Source of the DNA: Pseudomonas viridiflava
GTDB lineage: Bacteria; Pseudomonadota; Gammaproteobacteria; Pseudomonadales; Pseudomonadaceae
DNA: 64,000 bases
Assembly (NCBI RefSeq): GCF_900590885.1
Contig: NZ_UUON01000001.1
Location: 1-64,000 of the forward strand
Direction of reading: 5' to 3'
The translations under genes and the position numbers were made by a program. Below are positions 26,942 to 36,817 of the stretch, one piece after another (position 1 is the stretch's first letter; every line of letters begins with the position of its first letter). A model generated the notes under the pieces. The model saw only the letters and a list, made by a program, of their open reading frames with translations, did not search any database and was not told the origin of the DNA.

Positions 26942-28105
26942 TCAGCGGGTTTCGTTGAAGAGTTCGCGACCGATCAGCATCCGCCGAATCTCACTGGTGC
27001 CGGCGCCGATTTCGTACAGCTTGGCGTCACGCAGCAGGCGCCCGGCGGGAAACTCATTGATGTAGCCGTTGCCGCCGAGAATCTGGATTGCATCCAGGGC
27101 CATTTGCGTGGCGCGCTCGGCGCTGTAGAGGATCACCCCGGCGGCGTCCTTGCGCGTGGTCTCGCCGCGCTCGCAGGCCTGGGCCACCGCGTAGAGGTAC
27201 GCGCGGCTGGCGTTGAGCTGGGTGTACATGTCGGCGACCTTGCCCTGGATCAGCTGGAATTCGCCGATGCTCTGGCCGAACTGCTTGCGGTCATGGATGT
27301 AGGGCACGATCAGGTCCATGCACGATTGCATGATCCCGGTGGGGCCGCCGGAGAGCACCACGCGTTCGTAGTCGAGGCCGCTCATCAACACTTTGACGCC
27401 GCCGTTGAGCACGCCGAGGATGTTTTCTTCGGGCACTTCCACATCATCGAAAAACAGCTCGCAGGTGTTGGAGCCGCGCATGCCGAGCTTGTCGAATTTG
27501 CTGCTGCGGCTGAAGCCTTGCCAGTCGCGTTCGACGATGAACGCGGTGATGCCGTGGGCGCCTTTTTCCAGGTCGGTCTTGGCGTAGATCACGTAGGTGT
27601 TGGCGTCGGGGCCGTTGGTGATCCAGGTCTTGCTGCCGTTGAGCACGTAATGGTCGCCGCGTTTGTCGGCGCGCAGTTTCATTGAGACCACATCGGAGCC
27701 AGCGTTCGGCTCGCTCATGGCGAGGGCGCCGACGTGTTCGCCGCTGATCAGTTGGGGCAGGTATTTGAGTTTTTGCGCGTGATTGCCGTTGCGGTTGATC
27801 TGGTTCACGCACAGGTTGGAATGGGCGCCGTAGGACAACGCCACCGAGGCCGAGCCACGGCTGATCTCTTCCATGGCCACCACGTGGGCCAGGTAGCCCA
27901 GGCCGGCGCCGCCGTATTCTTCCGGCACGGTGATGCCCAACAGGCCCATGTCACCGAACTTGCGCCACAGGTCGGCGGGGAACAGGTTGTCGACGTCGAT
28001 CTGCGCGGCGCGGGGCGCGATTTCCTTGGCCACGAAGGACTGCACCTGGTCGCGCAGCATGTCGATGGTTTCACCGAGGGCGAAGTTCAGGGACGGGTAA
28101 CTCAT
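26942..28105 (-). CDS. liuA: Isovaleryl-CoA dehydrogenase
   Basis: 387 residues, acyl-CoA dehydrogenase fold: FAD/substrate motifs [19 protein letters not shown] and [19 protein letters not shown]-terminal [40 protein letters not shown]. Oxidises isovaleryl-CoA to 3-methylcrotonyl-CoA, passing electrons to ETF. The start at 28105 ([12 protein letters not shown]) is used; the longer frame would cover the regulatory region. First gene of liuABCD, with two LiuR-like boxes between it and the divergent synthetase. Confidence 0.93.
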   Translation of the reverse strand: MSYPSLNFALGETIDMLRDQVQSFVAKEIAPRAAQIDVDNLFPADLWRKFGDMGLLGITVPEEYGGAGLGYLAHVVAMEEISRGSASVALSYGAHSNLCVNQINRNGNHAQKLKYLPQLISGEHVGALAMSEPNAGSDVVSMKLRADKRGDHYVLNGSKTWITNGPDANTYVIYAKTDLEKGAHGITAFIVERDWQGFSRSSKFDKLGMRGSNTCELFFDDVEVPEENILGVLNGGVKVLMSGLDYERVVLSGGPTGIMQSCMDLIVPYIHDRKQFGQSIGEFQLIQGKVADMYTQLNASRAYLYAVAQACERGETTRKDAAGVILYSAERATQMALDAIQILGGNGYINEFPAGRLLRDAKLYEIGAGTSEIRRMLIGRELFNETR

Positions 28106-28169
28106 GGACAGGCACCTTAATGTGAGCTTTGTTGTTGTGGGGTTGGCGCGCCAGGGGAGGGCGCTCACC

Positions 28170-28185
28170 TTTACGTTAACGTAAG
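28170..28185. promoter_or_regulatory. LiuR-like operator, liuA proximal
   Basis: TTTACGTTAACGTAAG, containing a perfect 14-bp palindrome. One of three TTKACGTWWACGTMA-type boxes at promoters of the locus (others at 28213 and 31837). Confidence 0.75.
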
Positions 28186-28212
28186 CTTGCGTTGCGGCGC
28201 TGTCAATCGTAG

Positions 28213-28228
28213 TTTACGTTTACGTCAA
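28213..28228. promoter_or_regulatory. LiuR-like operator, synthetase proximal
   Basis: TTTACGTTTACGTCAA, 28 bp before the acyl-CoA synthetase start codon and 43 bp from the first box. Confidence 0.72.
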
Positions 28229-28255
28229 CCTACAAAAAAGACAACAGGGGTCGTT

Positions 28256-29890
28256 ATGGATCAACCGAATCAGAGCTACAGCCGTGGCGCTCAGGACAAG
28301 CCGTTGCTGGCCACGACCATTGGCCAGGCCTTCGATCACACCGTGGCGCACTATCCCGATGGCGAAGCCCTGGTGGTGCGCCATCAGCAACGTCGCTACA
28401 CCTGGCGGCAACTGGCCGAGACGGTTGATTTGCACGCCCGCGCGTTCCTGGCCCTGGGCATGCAAGCCGGTGACCGCCTGGGTATCTGGGCACCCAATTG
28501 CGCCGAGTGGTGCATCAGCCAGATCGCCAGCGCCAAGGTTGGCGTGATTCTGGTCAACATCAACCCGGCGTACCGCAGCACTGAATTGGACTACGTGCTC
28601 AAACAATCCGGCTGTCAGTGGCTGGTGTGTGCCGGGTCGTTCAAGACCTCGGATTACCACGCGATGTTGCAGGAGCTGCAACCCGATCTGCACGCTATGA
28701 TCAGCCTCGACCCCAGCCCGCCTGCGGGTTTCATGCCCTGGTCGGCATTGGCGGCGCTTGGCGCAGGCGTCCCGGCCGAGCAACTGCAGAGCCGCCAGGC
28801 CAGCCTGCATTTCGATCAACCGGTCAACATCCAGTACACCTCCGGCACCACCGGTTTCCCCAAGGGCGCGACCCTCAGTCATCACAACATCCTCAATAAC
28901 GGCTACATGGTCGGCGAAAGCCTGGGCCTTACCGCCCACGACCGCCTGGTGATCCCGGTGCCGCTGTATCACTGTTTTGGCATGGTGATGGGCAACCTGG
29001 GGTGCATCACCCATGGCACGACCATGATCTACCCCAACGACGGTTTCGATCCGCTGCTGACCCTCACCACCGTCGCCGAAGAGCGCGCCACCGGCCTGTA
29101 CGGCGTACCCACGATGTTTATTGCGATGCTCGACCACCCACGCCGGGGCGAGTTTGACCTGGCCACCCTGCGCACCGGCATCATGGCCGGTGCCACCTGC
29201 CCGATCGAGGTGATGCGCCGGGTCATCAGCGAGTTGCACATGGGTGAAGTACAGATTGCCTACGGCATGACCGAAACCAGCCCGGTGTCGCTGCAGACCG
29301 GTGCCGATGACGACCTGGAGCGCCGCGTAACCACGGTCGGCCGCACCCAGCCGCAGTTGGAAAGCAAGATCATCGACATCGACGGCAATACCGTCGCGCG
29401 CGGTGAAATCGGCGAACTGTGCACCCGTGGCTACAGCGTAATGCTCGGCTACTGGAACAACCCCGAGGGCACCCGCGAGGCCATCGACGACGCGGGCTGG
29501 ATGCACACCGGCGACCTGGCGAGCATGGACGAGCACGGCTATGTGAGCATTGCCGGGCGCAACAAGGACATGATCATTCGCGGTGGCGAAAACGTGTATC
29601 CGCGCGAGCTGGAGGAATTTTTCTTCACTCACCCGGCGGTGGCCGACGTGCAGATTATCGGCATCCCGGATGCGCGCTACGGCGAAGAAATCGTCGCCTG
29701 GATCAAGTTCCACCCCGGCCATGTGGCCAACGCACTGGAGCTGCAAACCTGGTGCAAGGGCCGCATTGCGCACTTCAAGACGCCCAGGCACTTCAAGTTC
29801 GTGGATGAGTTTCCGATGACGGTGACGGGCAAGATCCAGAAGTTCCGCATGCGCGAGATCTCCATAGAGGAGCTGAAAATGCAGCCGTAG
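28256..29890 (+). CDS. AMP-forming acyl-CoA synthetase
   Basis: 544 residues of the ANL superfamily: P-loop [16 protein letters not shown], adenylation core [15 protein letters not shown], hinge [18 protein letters not shown] and the catalytic lysine near the C-terminus ([11 protein letters not shown]). In this context it likely activates isovalerate or another branched or medium-chain acid entering the liu pathway. Start at 28256 gives [11 protein letters not shown], with AGGGG upstream; the frame before it crosses the LiuR boxes. Divergent from liuA. Confidence 0.88.
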   Translation: MDQPNQSYSRGAQDKPLLATTIGQAFDHTVAHYPDGEALVVRHQQRRYTWRQLAETVDLHARAFLALGMQAGDRLGIWAPNCAEWCISQIASAKVGVILVNINPAYRSTELDYVLKQSGCQWLVCAGSFKTSDYHAMLQELQPDLHAMISLDPSPPAGFMPWSALAALGAGVPAEQLQSRQASLHFDQPVNIQYTSGTTGFPKGATLSHHNILNNGYMVGESLGLTAHDRLVIPVPLYHCFGMVMGNLGCITHGTTMIYPNDGFDPLLTLTTVAEERATGLYGVPTMFIAMLDHPRRGEFDLATLRTGIMAGATCPIEVMRRVISELHMGEVQIAYGMTETSPVSLQTGADDDLERRVTTVGRTQPQLESKIIDIDGNTVARGEIGELCTRGYSVMLGYWNNPEGTREAIDDAGWMHTGDLASMDEHGYVSIAGRNKDMIIRGGENVYPRELEEFFFTHPAVADVQIIGIPDARYGEEIVAWIKFHPGHVANALELQTWCKGRIAHFKTPRHFKFVDEFPMTVTGKIQKFRMREISIEELKMQP

Positions 29891-29960
29891 TCACACCGCA
29901 GAGCCCCCTCCCACAGTTTTACTGCAGTGAGTCAGTCAGGTAAGAAACCGCAGAAAGCAC

Positions 29961-29984
29961 AAAGGGGACCCGAAGGTCCCCTTT
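29961..29984 (-). terminator. 3' hairpin of the Crc-type sRNA
   Basis: AAAGGGGACC-TTCG-GGTCCCCTTT on the minus strand: 10-bp perfect stem with a UUCG tetraloop. It also lies downstream of the acyl-CoA synthetase and, read on the plus strand, could terminate that gene. Confidence 0.85.
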
Positions 29985-30329
29985 AATTTGTCGTTGCGTG
30001 CTCTTTTTTTATTATTGAGGGGCGGCCTGTTCTTGTTTTTGGCAGCCGTGACCCTTTACCGCTGTTTTGGCGACCCCCATGCGGGGTCAAGAGCAAACGT
30101 ATTTTTTTGAACGCTGATCTGCTTCTTCATGACCGATCCAACCAGTGGCAGCTACCTGAGGTAGTTTTATTTTTCTCTAACCGGTTGCGGGTTGCGGCAC
30201 GCCGTACCCTGCGAAGCACATCTTCTTCAAAAAAATCTGTTAGCTGCGTCTCTGCCGTGTTGTTTTTGTTATGTCAGAGTCGTTTCGTCTTATTTTTATT
30301 AGGTTTGGCGCTTTTTATTCTTGTTATGC
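29961..30329 (-). ncRNA. crcY: CrcZ/CrcY/CrcX-type sRNA antagonist of Hfq/Crc
   Basis: About 370 nt, transcribed leftward from a sigma54 promoter to a UUCG-capped hairpin. The minus strand carries at least six A-rich AANAANAA-like motifs (30310-30328, 30286-30302, 30255-30273, 30164-30178, 30026-30042, 30003-30017), for example ATAACAAGAATAAAAAG and ATAACAAAAACAAC, the hallmark of RNAs that titrate Hfq/Crc and relieve carbon catabolite repression. Length, motifs and sigma54 control match the CbrB-activated Crc family. The copy beside the HMG-CoA lyase gene is, as I recall, CrcY in P. putida. No convincing protein is encoded here. The exact paralogue name is the weak point. Confidence 0.85.
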
Positions 30330-30337
30330 AATAGAAA

Positions 30338-30354
30338 TAGCAGAAGGCGTGCCA
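30338..30354 (-). promoter_or_regulatory. Sigma54 (RpoN) promoter of the Crc-type sRNA
   Basis: On the minus strand TGGCACGCCTTCTGCTA: GG of the -24 and GC of the -12 box are separated by exactly 10 bp, matching TGGCAC-N5-TTGC[AT] with one mismatch. The predicted start is about 30329. Confidence 0.85.
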
Positions 30355-30435
30355 ACTTTTTAAAGTCCTTTAAAATCAATGGTTTGATTTTTATGTGGGC
30401 AACGGCCTACGGCGAATACGACAAAATATGTTCCC

Positions 30436-30467
30436 GTGTTACTCGATGTGTAGGGCTGCGGTAACAC
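30436..30467. promoter_or_regulatory. Candidate CbrB upstream activating site
   Basis: Inverted repeat GTGTTAC-N18-GTAACAC, with a 7-bp perfect match, about 80-115 bp upstream of the sigma54 promoter, the place for an enhancer. CbrB activates CrcZ/CrcY in other pseudomonads. It fills the gap up to the liuE stop codon. Confidence 0.6.
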
Positions 30468-30486
30468 ATTGTCACGGCTACGCTAC

Positions 30487-31386
30487 TCAACTGGCGTTAC
30501 GCGCCTTGGCCACGCGCGAGCCGGTGGGGCGGCCCAACACGTGGCTGATCTGTTGGCCGGCGCGAATCAGGGCTTCCAGGTCGATACCGGTGTCGATCCC
30601 CAGGCCATTGAGCAGGTACACCACATCTTCGGTAGCGACGTTACCGCTGGCGCCCTTGGCATACGGGCAGCCGCCGAGGCCCGCGATAGAGCTGTCGAAC
30701 ACGCTGATGCCTTCGAGCAGGCTGGCGTAGATATTGGCAATCGCCTGGCCGTAGGTGTCATGAAAGTGACCCGCCAGGCTGTCCCGTGGTACTTGGGTCG
30801 CAACCACTTCGAACAACCGCCGCGTGGCGCCCGCCGTGCCGGTGCCGATGGTGTCGCCCAGGGACACTTCATAGCAGCCCATGGAGTACAACTCGCGGGC
30901 GACTGCTGCCACTTGTTCCGGGGCGACCTCACCTTCGTAAGGGCAACCCAACACACACGACACATAGCCGCGCACGCTGATGCCGTGCTGGCGGGCAGCG
31001 TCCATGATCGGCTCGAACCGTTCCAGGCTTTCGCTGATGGAGCAATTGATGTTGCGCTGGGAGAACGCCTCGGACGCTGCCGCAAACACCGCGACTTCCT
31101 TCACGCCCGCCGCCAGCGCATCTTCAAACCCGCGCAGGTTCGGCGCCAGGGCGCCGTAGGTCACGCCGGGCTTGCGCTGAATTTGTGCAAACACCTCGGC
31201 GGAGCCGGCCATTTGCGGCACCCATTTGGGCGACACAAAGCTGCCGACTTCGATATAACTCAAGCCCGCCGCGCTGAGGGCGTCCACCAGTTGCACCTTG
31301 TCGGCCACGCTGATGGGTTGGGCTTCGTTCTGCAAACCGTCGCGCGGGCCAACTTCTACCAGGCGAACGTGTGAGGGGAGGGGCAT
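30487..31386 (-). CDS. liuE: Hydroxymethylglutaryl-CoA lyase
   Basis: 299 residues, TIM-barrel: [11 protein letters not shown] at the N-terminus, metal/substrate region and the signature [22 protein letters not shown] with the active-site cysteine. Cleaves HMG-CoA to acetoacetate and acetyl-CoA, the last leucine step (also called mvaB). Start at 31386 ([17 protein letters not shown]) rather than 31413. Follows liuR by 16 bp, so the two are co-transcribed from the LiuR box at 31837. Confidence 0.92.
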   Translation of the reverse strand: MPLPSHVRLVEVGPRDGLQNEAQPISVADKVQLVDALSAAGLSYIEVGSFVSPKWVPQMAGSAEVFAQIQRKPGVTYGALAPNLRGFEDALAAGVKEVAVFAAASEAFSQRNINCSISESLERFEPIMDAARQHGISVRGYVSCVLGCPYEGEVAPEQVAAVARELYSMGCYEVSLGDTIGTGTAGATRRLFEVVATQVPRDSLAGHFHDTYGQAIANIYASLLEGISVFDSSIAGLGGCPYAKGASGNVATEDVVYLLNGLGIDTGIDLEALIRAGQQISHVLGRPTGSRVAKARNAS

Positions 31387-31402
31387 GGCGGTTACCTTCG
31401 GT

Positions 31403-31795
31403 TCAATGGCCAATCTGGCCCATGGTTTCGGCCAGGGCCTGGGTGCAGCGCTCTTCGGCGGTGTCCAGTTCCAGCTTCATCTGTTCGATATCCAGCAATT
31501 GCTGCTCCAACTGCTCACGGCGCTCGGCGATCTTGGCGAGCATGCTGTTGAGCTGGATATGGTTGCCGCTGCTGGGGTCGTAGAGCTCGATAAGCTCGCG
31601 GCACTCGGCCAGGGAGAAGCCGATGCGCTTGCCGCGCAGGATCAGCTTGAGGCTGACCTTGTCGCGCGCCGAGTAAATGCGCTCCTGGCCCCGGCGTTCG
31701 GGGGCCAGCAGGCCTTGTTCTTCATAGAAGCGAATGGCGCGGGTGGTGATGTCCAGCTCACGGGCCAGGTCAGAGATGCTGTAGGTGGTGCTCAT
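31403..31795 (-). CDS. liuR: MerR-family regulator of the liu genes
   Basis: 130 residues: winged HTH ([58 protein letters not shown]) and a C-terminal coiled coil ([31 protein letters not shown]). No cysteine cluster for metal. Acts as repressor of the liu genes; the TTGACGTAAACGTCAA box 41 bp upstream implies autoregulation. ATG at 31795 preferred to TTG at 31807. Confidence 0.88.
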   Translation of the reverse strand: MSTTYSISDLARELDITTRAIRFYEEQGLLAPERRGQERIYSARDKVSLKLILRGKRIGFSLAECRELIELYDPSSGNHIQLNSMLAKIAERREQLEQQLLDIEQMKLELDTAEERCTQALAETMGQIGH

Positions 31796-31836
31796 GGGGG
31801 CGCTCAAGAAGGTCTTGGCGTTAGGCTAGTGGCAGG

Positions 31837-31852
31837 TTGACGTAAACGTCAA
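31837..31852. promoter_or_regulatory. LiuR-like operator upstream of liuR-liuE
   Basis: TTGACGTAAACGTCAA, near-perfect palindrome, third copy of the motif found at 28170 and 28213. Confidence 0.75.
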
Positions 31853-31867
31853 GGGCTGCTGCGCAGC

Positions 31868-31892
31868 CCATCGGGGGCAAGCGCCCCTCCCA
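31868..31892. repeat. Single REP arm
   Basis: CCATCGGGGGCAAGCGCCCC followed by TCCCA, an unpaired copy of the GGGGGCAAGC-type REP, between liuR and the LysR gene. Confidence 0.55.
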
Positions 31893-31917
31893 CCTGGAGC
31901 AAAGGCTCTGCTACAGG

Positions 31918-32853
31918 TCAGGCTTGCTTGCCATCGAGCTTCTTTTCATGGGCCGTCACCTGTTGGCACAACTCGATCATCTGCTCGCGCATCCAGCGGT
32001 TGGCCGGGTCCTGGTCGGTGCTTTCATGCCAGTACAGATGGGTTTCCACCGGTGGCACATCGTTCACCGGCAGCACGAACCAGTGCAGTTCATGGCGGCG
32101 GGCGAAGCGCTCGGGCACGGTCATGACCATGTCGGTCTGCTGCAACACTTGCGACGCCATCAGGTAATGCTGGGAGCGCAGGGCAATCTTGCGCTGGATG
32201 CCCATCTTGCCCAGGGCCAGGTCAACATGGCCCAGGCCGTTGCGGCGGCTGGAGATATGGATATGGGTCAGCGACAGGTAGTCGTCGAGGCTGAGCTTGT
32301 CCTTGCCCGCCATCGGGTGGCCCTTGCGCATGGCGCACACATAGCGGTCTTCCATCAGCTTGACGTGGCGCACCTGCGGGTCGGTATTGAGCGGCGCGTC
32401 CACGGCAAAATCCAGGCGCCCGGCGGCGAGTTCCTTGGTGGTCTCGCGACGTTTGGACAGGAAGCTCTCGATCACCACGGTGGGCGCCAGGCGGCGCAGG
32501 CGCTGGAACAGCAGCGGCAGAATTACCGCCTCGGTGAGGTCGGTCATGCTGATGCGGTAGGTCTTGGCCGCCTGCTGCGGGTTGAAGATGCGGCTTTCCT
32601 GCACCGATACACGCAGTAGCGACAGGGCATTACGCACTGGGCCGATGATGTTCTGCGCCATCGGCGTGGGCACCATGCCCTGGGCGGTGCGCACGAACAG
32701 CGGGTCGTTGAAGGTCTCGCGCAAACGCGCCAGGGCGTTGGACACCGCCGGCTGGGTGATGCCGACAATCTGCCCGGCGCGGGTCAGGTTGGCTTCGGTG
32801 TAGATCGCGTCGAAGACGATAAAGAGGTTGAGGTCGACCTTGCTCAGATTCAT
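31918..32853 (-). CDS. LysR-type regulator of the adjacent acyl-CoA dehydrogenase
   Basis: 311 residues. HTH region LNLFIVFDAIYTEANLTRAGQIVGITQPAVSNALARLRETFNDPLFVRTAQGMVPT belongs to the NodD/LeuO/NahR-like LTTR subgroup, followed by the effector domain. Divergent from the acyl-CoA dehydrogenase gene across 151 bp, so that gene is the likely target. The effector is unknown. Confidence 0.84.
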   Translation of the reverse strand: MNLSKVDLNLFIVFDAIYTEANLTRAGQIVGITQPAVSNALARLRETFNDPLFVRTAQGMVPTPMAQNIIGPVRNALSLLRVSVQESRIFNPQQAAKTYRISMTDLTEAVILPLLFQRLRRLAPTVVIESFLSKRRETTKELAAGRLDFAVDAPLNTDPQVRHVKLMEDRYVCAMRKGHPMAGKDKLSLDDYLSLTHIHISSRRNGLGHVDLALGKMGIQRKIALRSQHYLMASQVLQQTDMVMTVPERFARRHELHWFVLPVNDVPPVETHLYWHESTDQDPANRWMREQMIELCQQVTAHEKKLDGKQA

Positions 32854-33004
32854 TTCGTTGCGCTCTTATTGTTAGGTGGCCATACGTCGATCATATATCG
32901 GTGATGAATGTTAATACACGCCGAGAATAGGCTAGGTAAATTATCAGCGCTGTTCTAGCATCGATTGCATGACCTAAACAACCTCTCCAAGAAGGGAGCT
33001 GCTC

Positions 33005-34234
33005 ATGGATTTCGCCTATTCGCCCAAGGTTCAGGAACTGCGTGAACGCGTCACCGCGTTCATGGATGCTTACGTTTACCCGGCCGAGCCGGTGTTCGAA
33101 CGACAGGTCAGCGAAGGCGACCGCTGGCAGCCCACCGCCATCATGGAAGAGTTGAAAGCCAAGGCCAAAGCCGAAGGCCTGTGGAACCTGTTCCTTCCGG
33201 AATCCCAACTGGGCGCCGGCCTGACCAACCTTGAATACGCACCACTGGCCGAAATCATGGGTCGCTCGCTGCTGGGCCCGGAGCCGTTCAACTGCTCCGC
33301 CCCCGACACCGGCAACATGGAAGTGCTGGTGCGTTACGCCAACGAAGAGCAGAAACAACGCTGGCTCGAGCCGCTGTTGCGCGGCGAAATCCGCTCGGCC
33401 TTCGCCATGACTGAACCCGACGTGGCTTCCTCGGACGCCACCAACATGGCCGCCCGCGCCGAGCGTCAGGGCGACGAATGGGTGATCAACGGTAAAAAGT
33501 GGTGGACCTCCGGCGCCTGCGACCCGCGCTGCAAAATCCTGATCTTCATGGGCCTGAGCAACCCGGATGCACCGCGCCACCAGCAGCACTCGATGATCCT
33601 CGTACCGGTGGATACCCCCGGGGTAAAAATCCTGCGCCCGCTGCCGGTGTTCGGCTACGACGACGCGCCACACGGCCACGCCGAAGTGCTGTTCGACAAT
33701 GTACGTGTGCCGTACGAAAACGTACTGCTCGGTGAAGGACGCGGTTTCGAGATTGCCCAGGGTCGCCTTGGCCCAGGCCGTATCCACCACTGCATGCGAT
33801 CTGTCGGCATGGCCGAGCGGGCGTTGGAACTGATGTGCAAACGCGCCGTCAGCCGCACTGCGTTCGGCAAGCCTTTGGCGCGGTTGGGCGGCAATATCGA
33901 CAAGATCGCCGACTCACGCATGGAAATCGACATGGCACGCCTGCTGACCCTGAAGGCGGCGTACATGATGGACACCGTGGGTAACAAAGTCGCGAAAAGC
34001 GAAATCGCCCAGATCAAGGTGGTGGCGCCGAACGTGGCCTTGAAGGTGATTGACCGCGCGATTCAGATCCATGGTGGCGCGGGGGTGTCCAACGATTTCC
34101 CGTTGGCCTACATGTATGCGATGCAGCGCACCCTGCGCCTGGCTGATGGCCCGGATGAAGTGCACCGGGCGGCGATTGGCAAGTTTGAGATTGGTAAGTA
34201 TGTGCCTAAAGAGCTGATGCGCGGCGGGCAGTAA
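33005..34234 (+). CDS. Acyl-CoA dehydrogenase (ACAD10/11-like)
   Basis: 409 residues: FAD-dependent dehydrogenase with [20 protein letters not shown] and the flavin segment [22 protein letters not shown]-terminal [40 protein letters not shown]. The Asp-Glu-Val-His C-terminal motif and overall pattern match the ACAD10/11-like group acting on long or branched chains. AAGGGAG lies eight bases before the ATG. Substrate not deducible. Confidence 0.88.
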   Translation: MDFAYSPKVQELRERVTAFMDAYVYPAEPVFERQVSEGDRWQPTAIMEELKAKAKAEGLWNLFLPESQLGAGLTNLEYAPLAEIMGRSLLGPEPFNCSAPDTGNMEVLVRYANEEQKQRWLEPLLRGEIRSAFAMTEPDVASSDATNMAARAERQGDEWVINGKKWWTSGACDPRCKILIFMGLSNPDAPRHQQHSMILVPVDTPGVKILRPLPVFGYDDAPHGHAEVLFDNVRVPYENVLLGEGRGFEIAQGRLGPGRIHHCMRSVGMAERALELMCKRAVSRTAFGKPLARLGGNIDKIADSRMEIDMARLLTLKAAYMMDTVGNKVAKSEIAQIKVVAPNVALKVIDRAIQIHGGAGVSNDFPLAYMYAMQRTLRLADGPDEVHRAAIGKFEIGKYVPKELMRGGQ

Positions 34235-34280
34235 TACCGCGGCGCCTGCTATCGGGAGCAAGTCGAATCGTCGCACCGCC

Positions 34281-34336
34281 CCTCCCACATTTTGATCTGT
34301 GAATACAGTTAAGTGTGGGAGGCGGCTTGCCCCCGA
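34281..34336. repeat. REP pair
   Basis: CCTCCCACA (34281-34289) and TGTGGGAGG (34314-34322) flank about 24 bp; the right arm continues as CGGCTTGCCCCCGATG. Between the convergent dehydrogenase and PstS-OmpA genes. Confidence 0.7.
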
Positions 34337-34370
34337 TGAGGCAAGTATTAACCCCCCAAAACCCCAGGCC

Positions 34371-35699
34371 TCAATACACCCAAACCTCCACCCGCCGATT
34401 CTTGATCCTGCCCTCATCCGCCGCATTCGTCGCCACCGGCATCTGCGCCCCAAACCCCCGGATATCCCTGAGCACCACGCCGTTCTTGACCAACTCCCGA
34501 CGCACCGCCATTGCTCGCAACTTAGACAGCAATGCAGCCCGCTGCGGGTCATTCTTCGCATCGCCAAACCCCACCAGCGTCACCTGCTTATCCAGCTTGC
34601 CGTGGCTTTTCAGGTACGCCACCACCCGCTGCAAATCCTGGCGGGCCTTGTTGTCCAGGCTGGCGCTGCCTTCTTCGAAACGAAAATTCACGGTCAGGCG
34701 CTGGGCGTCACGGGCGATGGCTTGATAGTCCTCCGGCATCGACGGCCGCGCCTCCACGGCCATCGCCTGTACTTGCTGGGCAATAAACCCGTTGGCCGCG
34801 ACAATCGCCTGGCCCTTGCTGGTTTGGGTAAAGTCCACCAGCGCCTTGGCCCACGGGTTGCGCGCCGACGGTGGCAAGTAAAAGAACAGCCGGCGGGACA
34901 GCGGGTAATCCTCGGTGGCAATCAGGCTGTTGAGCGGCAACATCGCCTGGGATTCGCCATCGACAATCGCCACCGCCTTGGCCTGGCGCACATACGGCAG
35001 GCCGATAAAGCCGACGCCCTGCGGGTCCAGGCTCACCGCGTCGGACAGTTCCTCGCTGGACTCAAAGCGTTTGGCGGGCGCCGCGAGGGGCTTGCCGCGC
35101 AGGCGCAGTACCAATTCCTTGAAGGTGTCGTAGGTGCCGGATTGATCATCCCGGGCATATAAATGAATCGGCCCGCCGACACCGCCCAATGCCTCCCAGG
35201 TGCTGACCTCGCCGTTGAAGATCTGCGCCAGTTGCTCGGTGTTCAAGGTATTCAGCGGGTTTTGCGGGTTGAGGATGATTGCCAGGCCGTCGATGGCGAT
35301 CACCTGTTCGGCCTCGGGGCTTTTCAGGTCGCCGAAGGGTTCGAGGTCTACCAGTTCGCTGTCCTTGATCGGGCGTGAAGAGGCGGCGAGGTCGGCGGTG
35401 GATTTCTTAAGCGCGGTAAAACCGGTGCTGGAGCCGTGGGCGGCTACCTCGATGGTCACCGTTTTGCCTTGTCGCGTGGTGCCGATCACGCGTTGTTCGT
35501 TGGCGCCTTCGGCCGGTTCGCTGTGTACGCCTTGTAGACCTTGCTGTTGCATCAAGCCCTTGACCAAGGCGGGGCCGAGTGCCGCGCCGATGGTGTTGGA
35601 GCCCTGAATGCGCAACGCAGGGCCTTGGTCGGGAACGGGCAGGGGCGCGGCAATCGCATAAAGAGGCAGGGTCAACAGAAACAGAACGCGCAGCATCAT
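34371..35699 (-). CDS. PstS-like phosphate-binding domain fused to OmpA peptidoglycan-binding domain
   Basis: 442 residues: signal peptide (cut after AIAA near 18); PstS/PBP-like domain at about 25-305 (LRIQGSNTIGAALGPAL..., HGSSTGFTALKKSTADLAASSRPI, ARDDQSGTYDTF); then OmpA C-terminal domain at about 335-442 (VNFRFEEGSASLDNKARQDLQRVVAYLKSHG ... NRRVEVWVY). PstS usually serves a PstCAB transporter, but no transporter genes are next to it and the OmpA module would fix the protein to the cell wall. A phosphate-sensing or scavenging role is suggested, not shown. The ATG at 35699 is followed by a second ATG. Confidence 0.82.
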   Translation of the reverse strand: MMLRVLFLLTLPLYAIAAPLPVPDQGPALRIQGSNTIGAALGPALVKGLMQQQGLQGVHSEPAEGANEQRVIGTTRQGKTVTIEVAAHGSSTGFTALKKSTADLAASSRPIKDSELVDLEPFGDLKSPEAEQVIAIDGLAIILNPQNPLNTLNTEQLAQIFNGEVSTWEALGGVGGPIHLYARDDQSGTYDTFKELVLRLRGKPLAAPAKRFESSEELSDAVSLDPQGVGFIGLPYVRQAKAVAIVDGESQAMLPLNSLIATEDYPLSRRLFFYLPPSARNPWAKALVDFTQTSKGQAIVAANGFIAQQVQAMAVEARPSMPEDYQAIARDAQRLTVNFRFEEGSASLDNKARQDLQRVVAYLKSHGKLDKQVTLVGFGDAKNDPQRAALLSKLRAMAVRRELVKNGVVLRDIRGFGAQMPVATNAADEGRIKNRRVEVWVY

Positions 35700-35781
35700 G
35701 CCGCCACCTTCTCAAGGCAAAGGGAGTGGCGCGAGATTAAGACAGGCAGGTTGCAACATTGTGACTGACGCACTGCAGGGT

Positions 35782-35815
35782 AAATGTGGGAGGGGGCTTG
35801 CCCCCTCCCACATTT
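35782..35815. repeat. REP hairpin, possible xthA terminator
   Basis: 16-bp perfect inverted repeat with only TT between the arms (AAATGTGGGAGGGGGC / GCCCCCTCCCACATTT), 22 bp downstream of the xthA stop. Confidence 0.75.
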
Positions 35816-35836
35816 GGATTTTTATTCGGCGTCAGA

Positions 35837-36649
35837 TCAGCTCAATTCCAGCCAGATCGGCGCATGGTCCGATGGCTTTTCCAAACCGCGCAAATCGTAG
35901 TCCACACCCGCATCCTTAACTCGTGGCAGCAAACCGTTGGACGCCATGATCACGTCAATCCGCAGCCCACGCTTGGGCTCGTCCTCGAACCCACGGCTGC
36001 GGTAGTCGAACCAGCTGAAACGGTCGGCAACATCCGGGTTCAGGTGCCGGAAGCTGTCCACCAGGCCCCAGTTTTTCAGGCGCGCCATCCACTCGCGTTC
36101 TTCCGGCAGGAAGCTGCACTTGCCGGTTTTCAGCCAGCGCTTGGCGTTGTCGGCGCCGATGCCGATGTCGCAATCTTCCGGGGAAATATTCACGTCGCCC
36201 ATCACCACCAGGGCCTGGTCATTGCTGAACTGGCTTTCCAGCAGTTGCTGCAAGTCTTCGTAGAAACGTTGCTTGGCCGGGAACTTGGTCGGGTGGTCGC
36301 GGCTTTCGCCCTGGGGGAAATAGCCGTTCATGATGGTCACCGGGTGGCCGTTCTCATCGGCAAAGGTGCCCCAGATAAAGCGGCGCTGGGCGTCTTCTTC
36401 GTCGCTGGCAAAGCCTTTGTGCAGGCTCAGGGCTTCCTTGCGCGAGAGCAGGGCCACGCCGTAGTGGCCTTTCTGCCCGTGGTAGTACACGTGGTAGCCA
36501 AGGGCCTGTACTTCGGCGAGGGGGAACTGGTCATCGTGGACCTTGGTTTCCTGCAGGCCGATCACGTCGGGTTGATGTTTTTCAATCAGCGCCGCCAGCT
36601 GATGAGGGCGGGCGCGCAGCCCGTTGATATTGAAAGACACAATTTTCAT
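35837..36649 (-). CDS. xthA: Exodeoxyribonuclease III
   Basis: 270 residues of the EEP nuclease superfamily: [21 protein letters not shown] (metal Glu), [41 protein letters not shown]...[11 protein letters not shown] and [10 protein letters not shown] (catalytic His). AP endonuclease and 3'-5' exonuclease in base-excision repair. Length as in E. coli Xth. Monocistronic. Confidence 0.93.
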   Translation of the reverse strand: MKIVSFNINGLRARPHQLAALIEKHQPDVIGLQETKVHDDQFPLAEVQALGYHVYYHGQKGHYGVALLSRKEALSLHKGFASDEEDAQRRFIWGTFADENGHPVTIMNGYFPQGESRDHPTKFPAKQRFYEDLQQLLESQFSNDQALVVMGDVNISPEDCDIGIGADNAKRWLKTGKCSFLPEEREWMARLKNWGLVDSFRHLNPDVADRFSWFDYRSRGFEDEPKRGLRIDVIMASNGLLPRVKDAGVDYDLRGLEKPSDHAPIWLELS

Positions 36650-36817
36650 GGTCGGCAGTCCGGTTCTGGCAAAAGGGCGATGCTAGCCGACAAGTCCGGC
36701 GGGGGCCAGCGTGGCGGTAGGGCAGATGCACTGCTAATGTCTGGGAACGACTGCTGCTGCGCAGGTTCGTACCCATAAGAACGTCATCTTTTGAATGGCG
36801 CCATGGAGATTGATTGC

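Noticed and set aside
24521..27685. 1054-codon plus-strand open frame opposite liuD-liuC-liuB-liuA
   Set aside because: Shadow of GC-rich codon usage on the other strand; the opposite genes have clear enzyme motifs and continuous operon spacing.
30107..30334. 75-codon open frame with hydrophobic C-terminus
   Set aside because: It lies antisense across the Crc-type sRNA; its odd composition is produced by the A-rich Hfq/Crc motifs, and it has no RBS or family resemblance.
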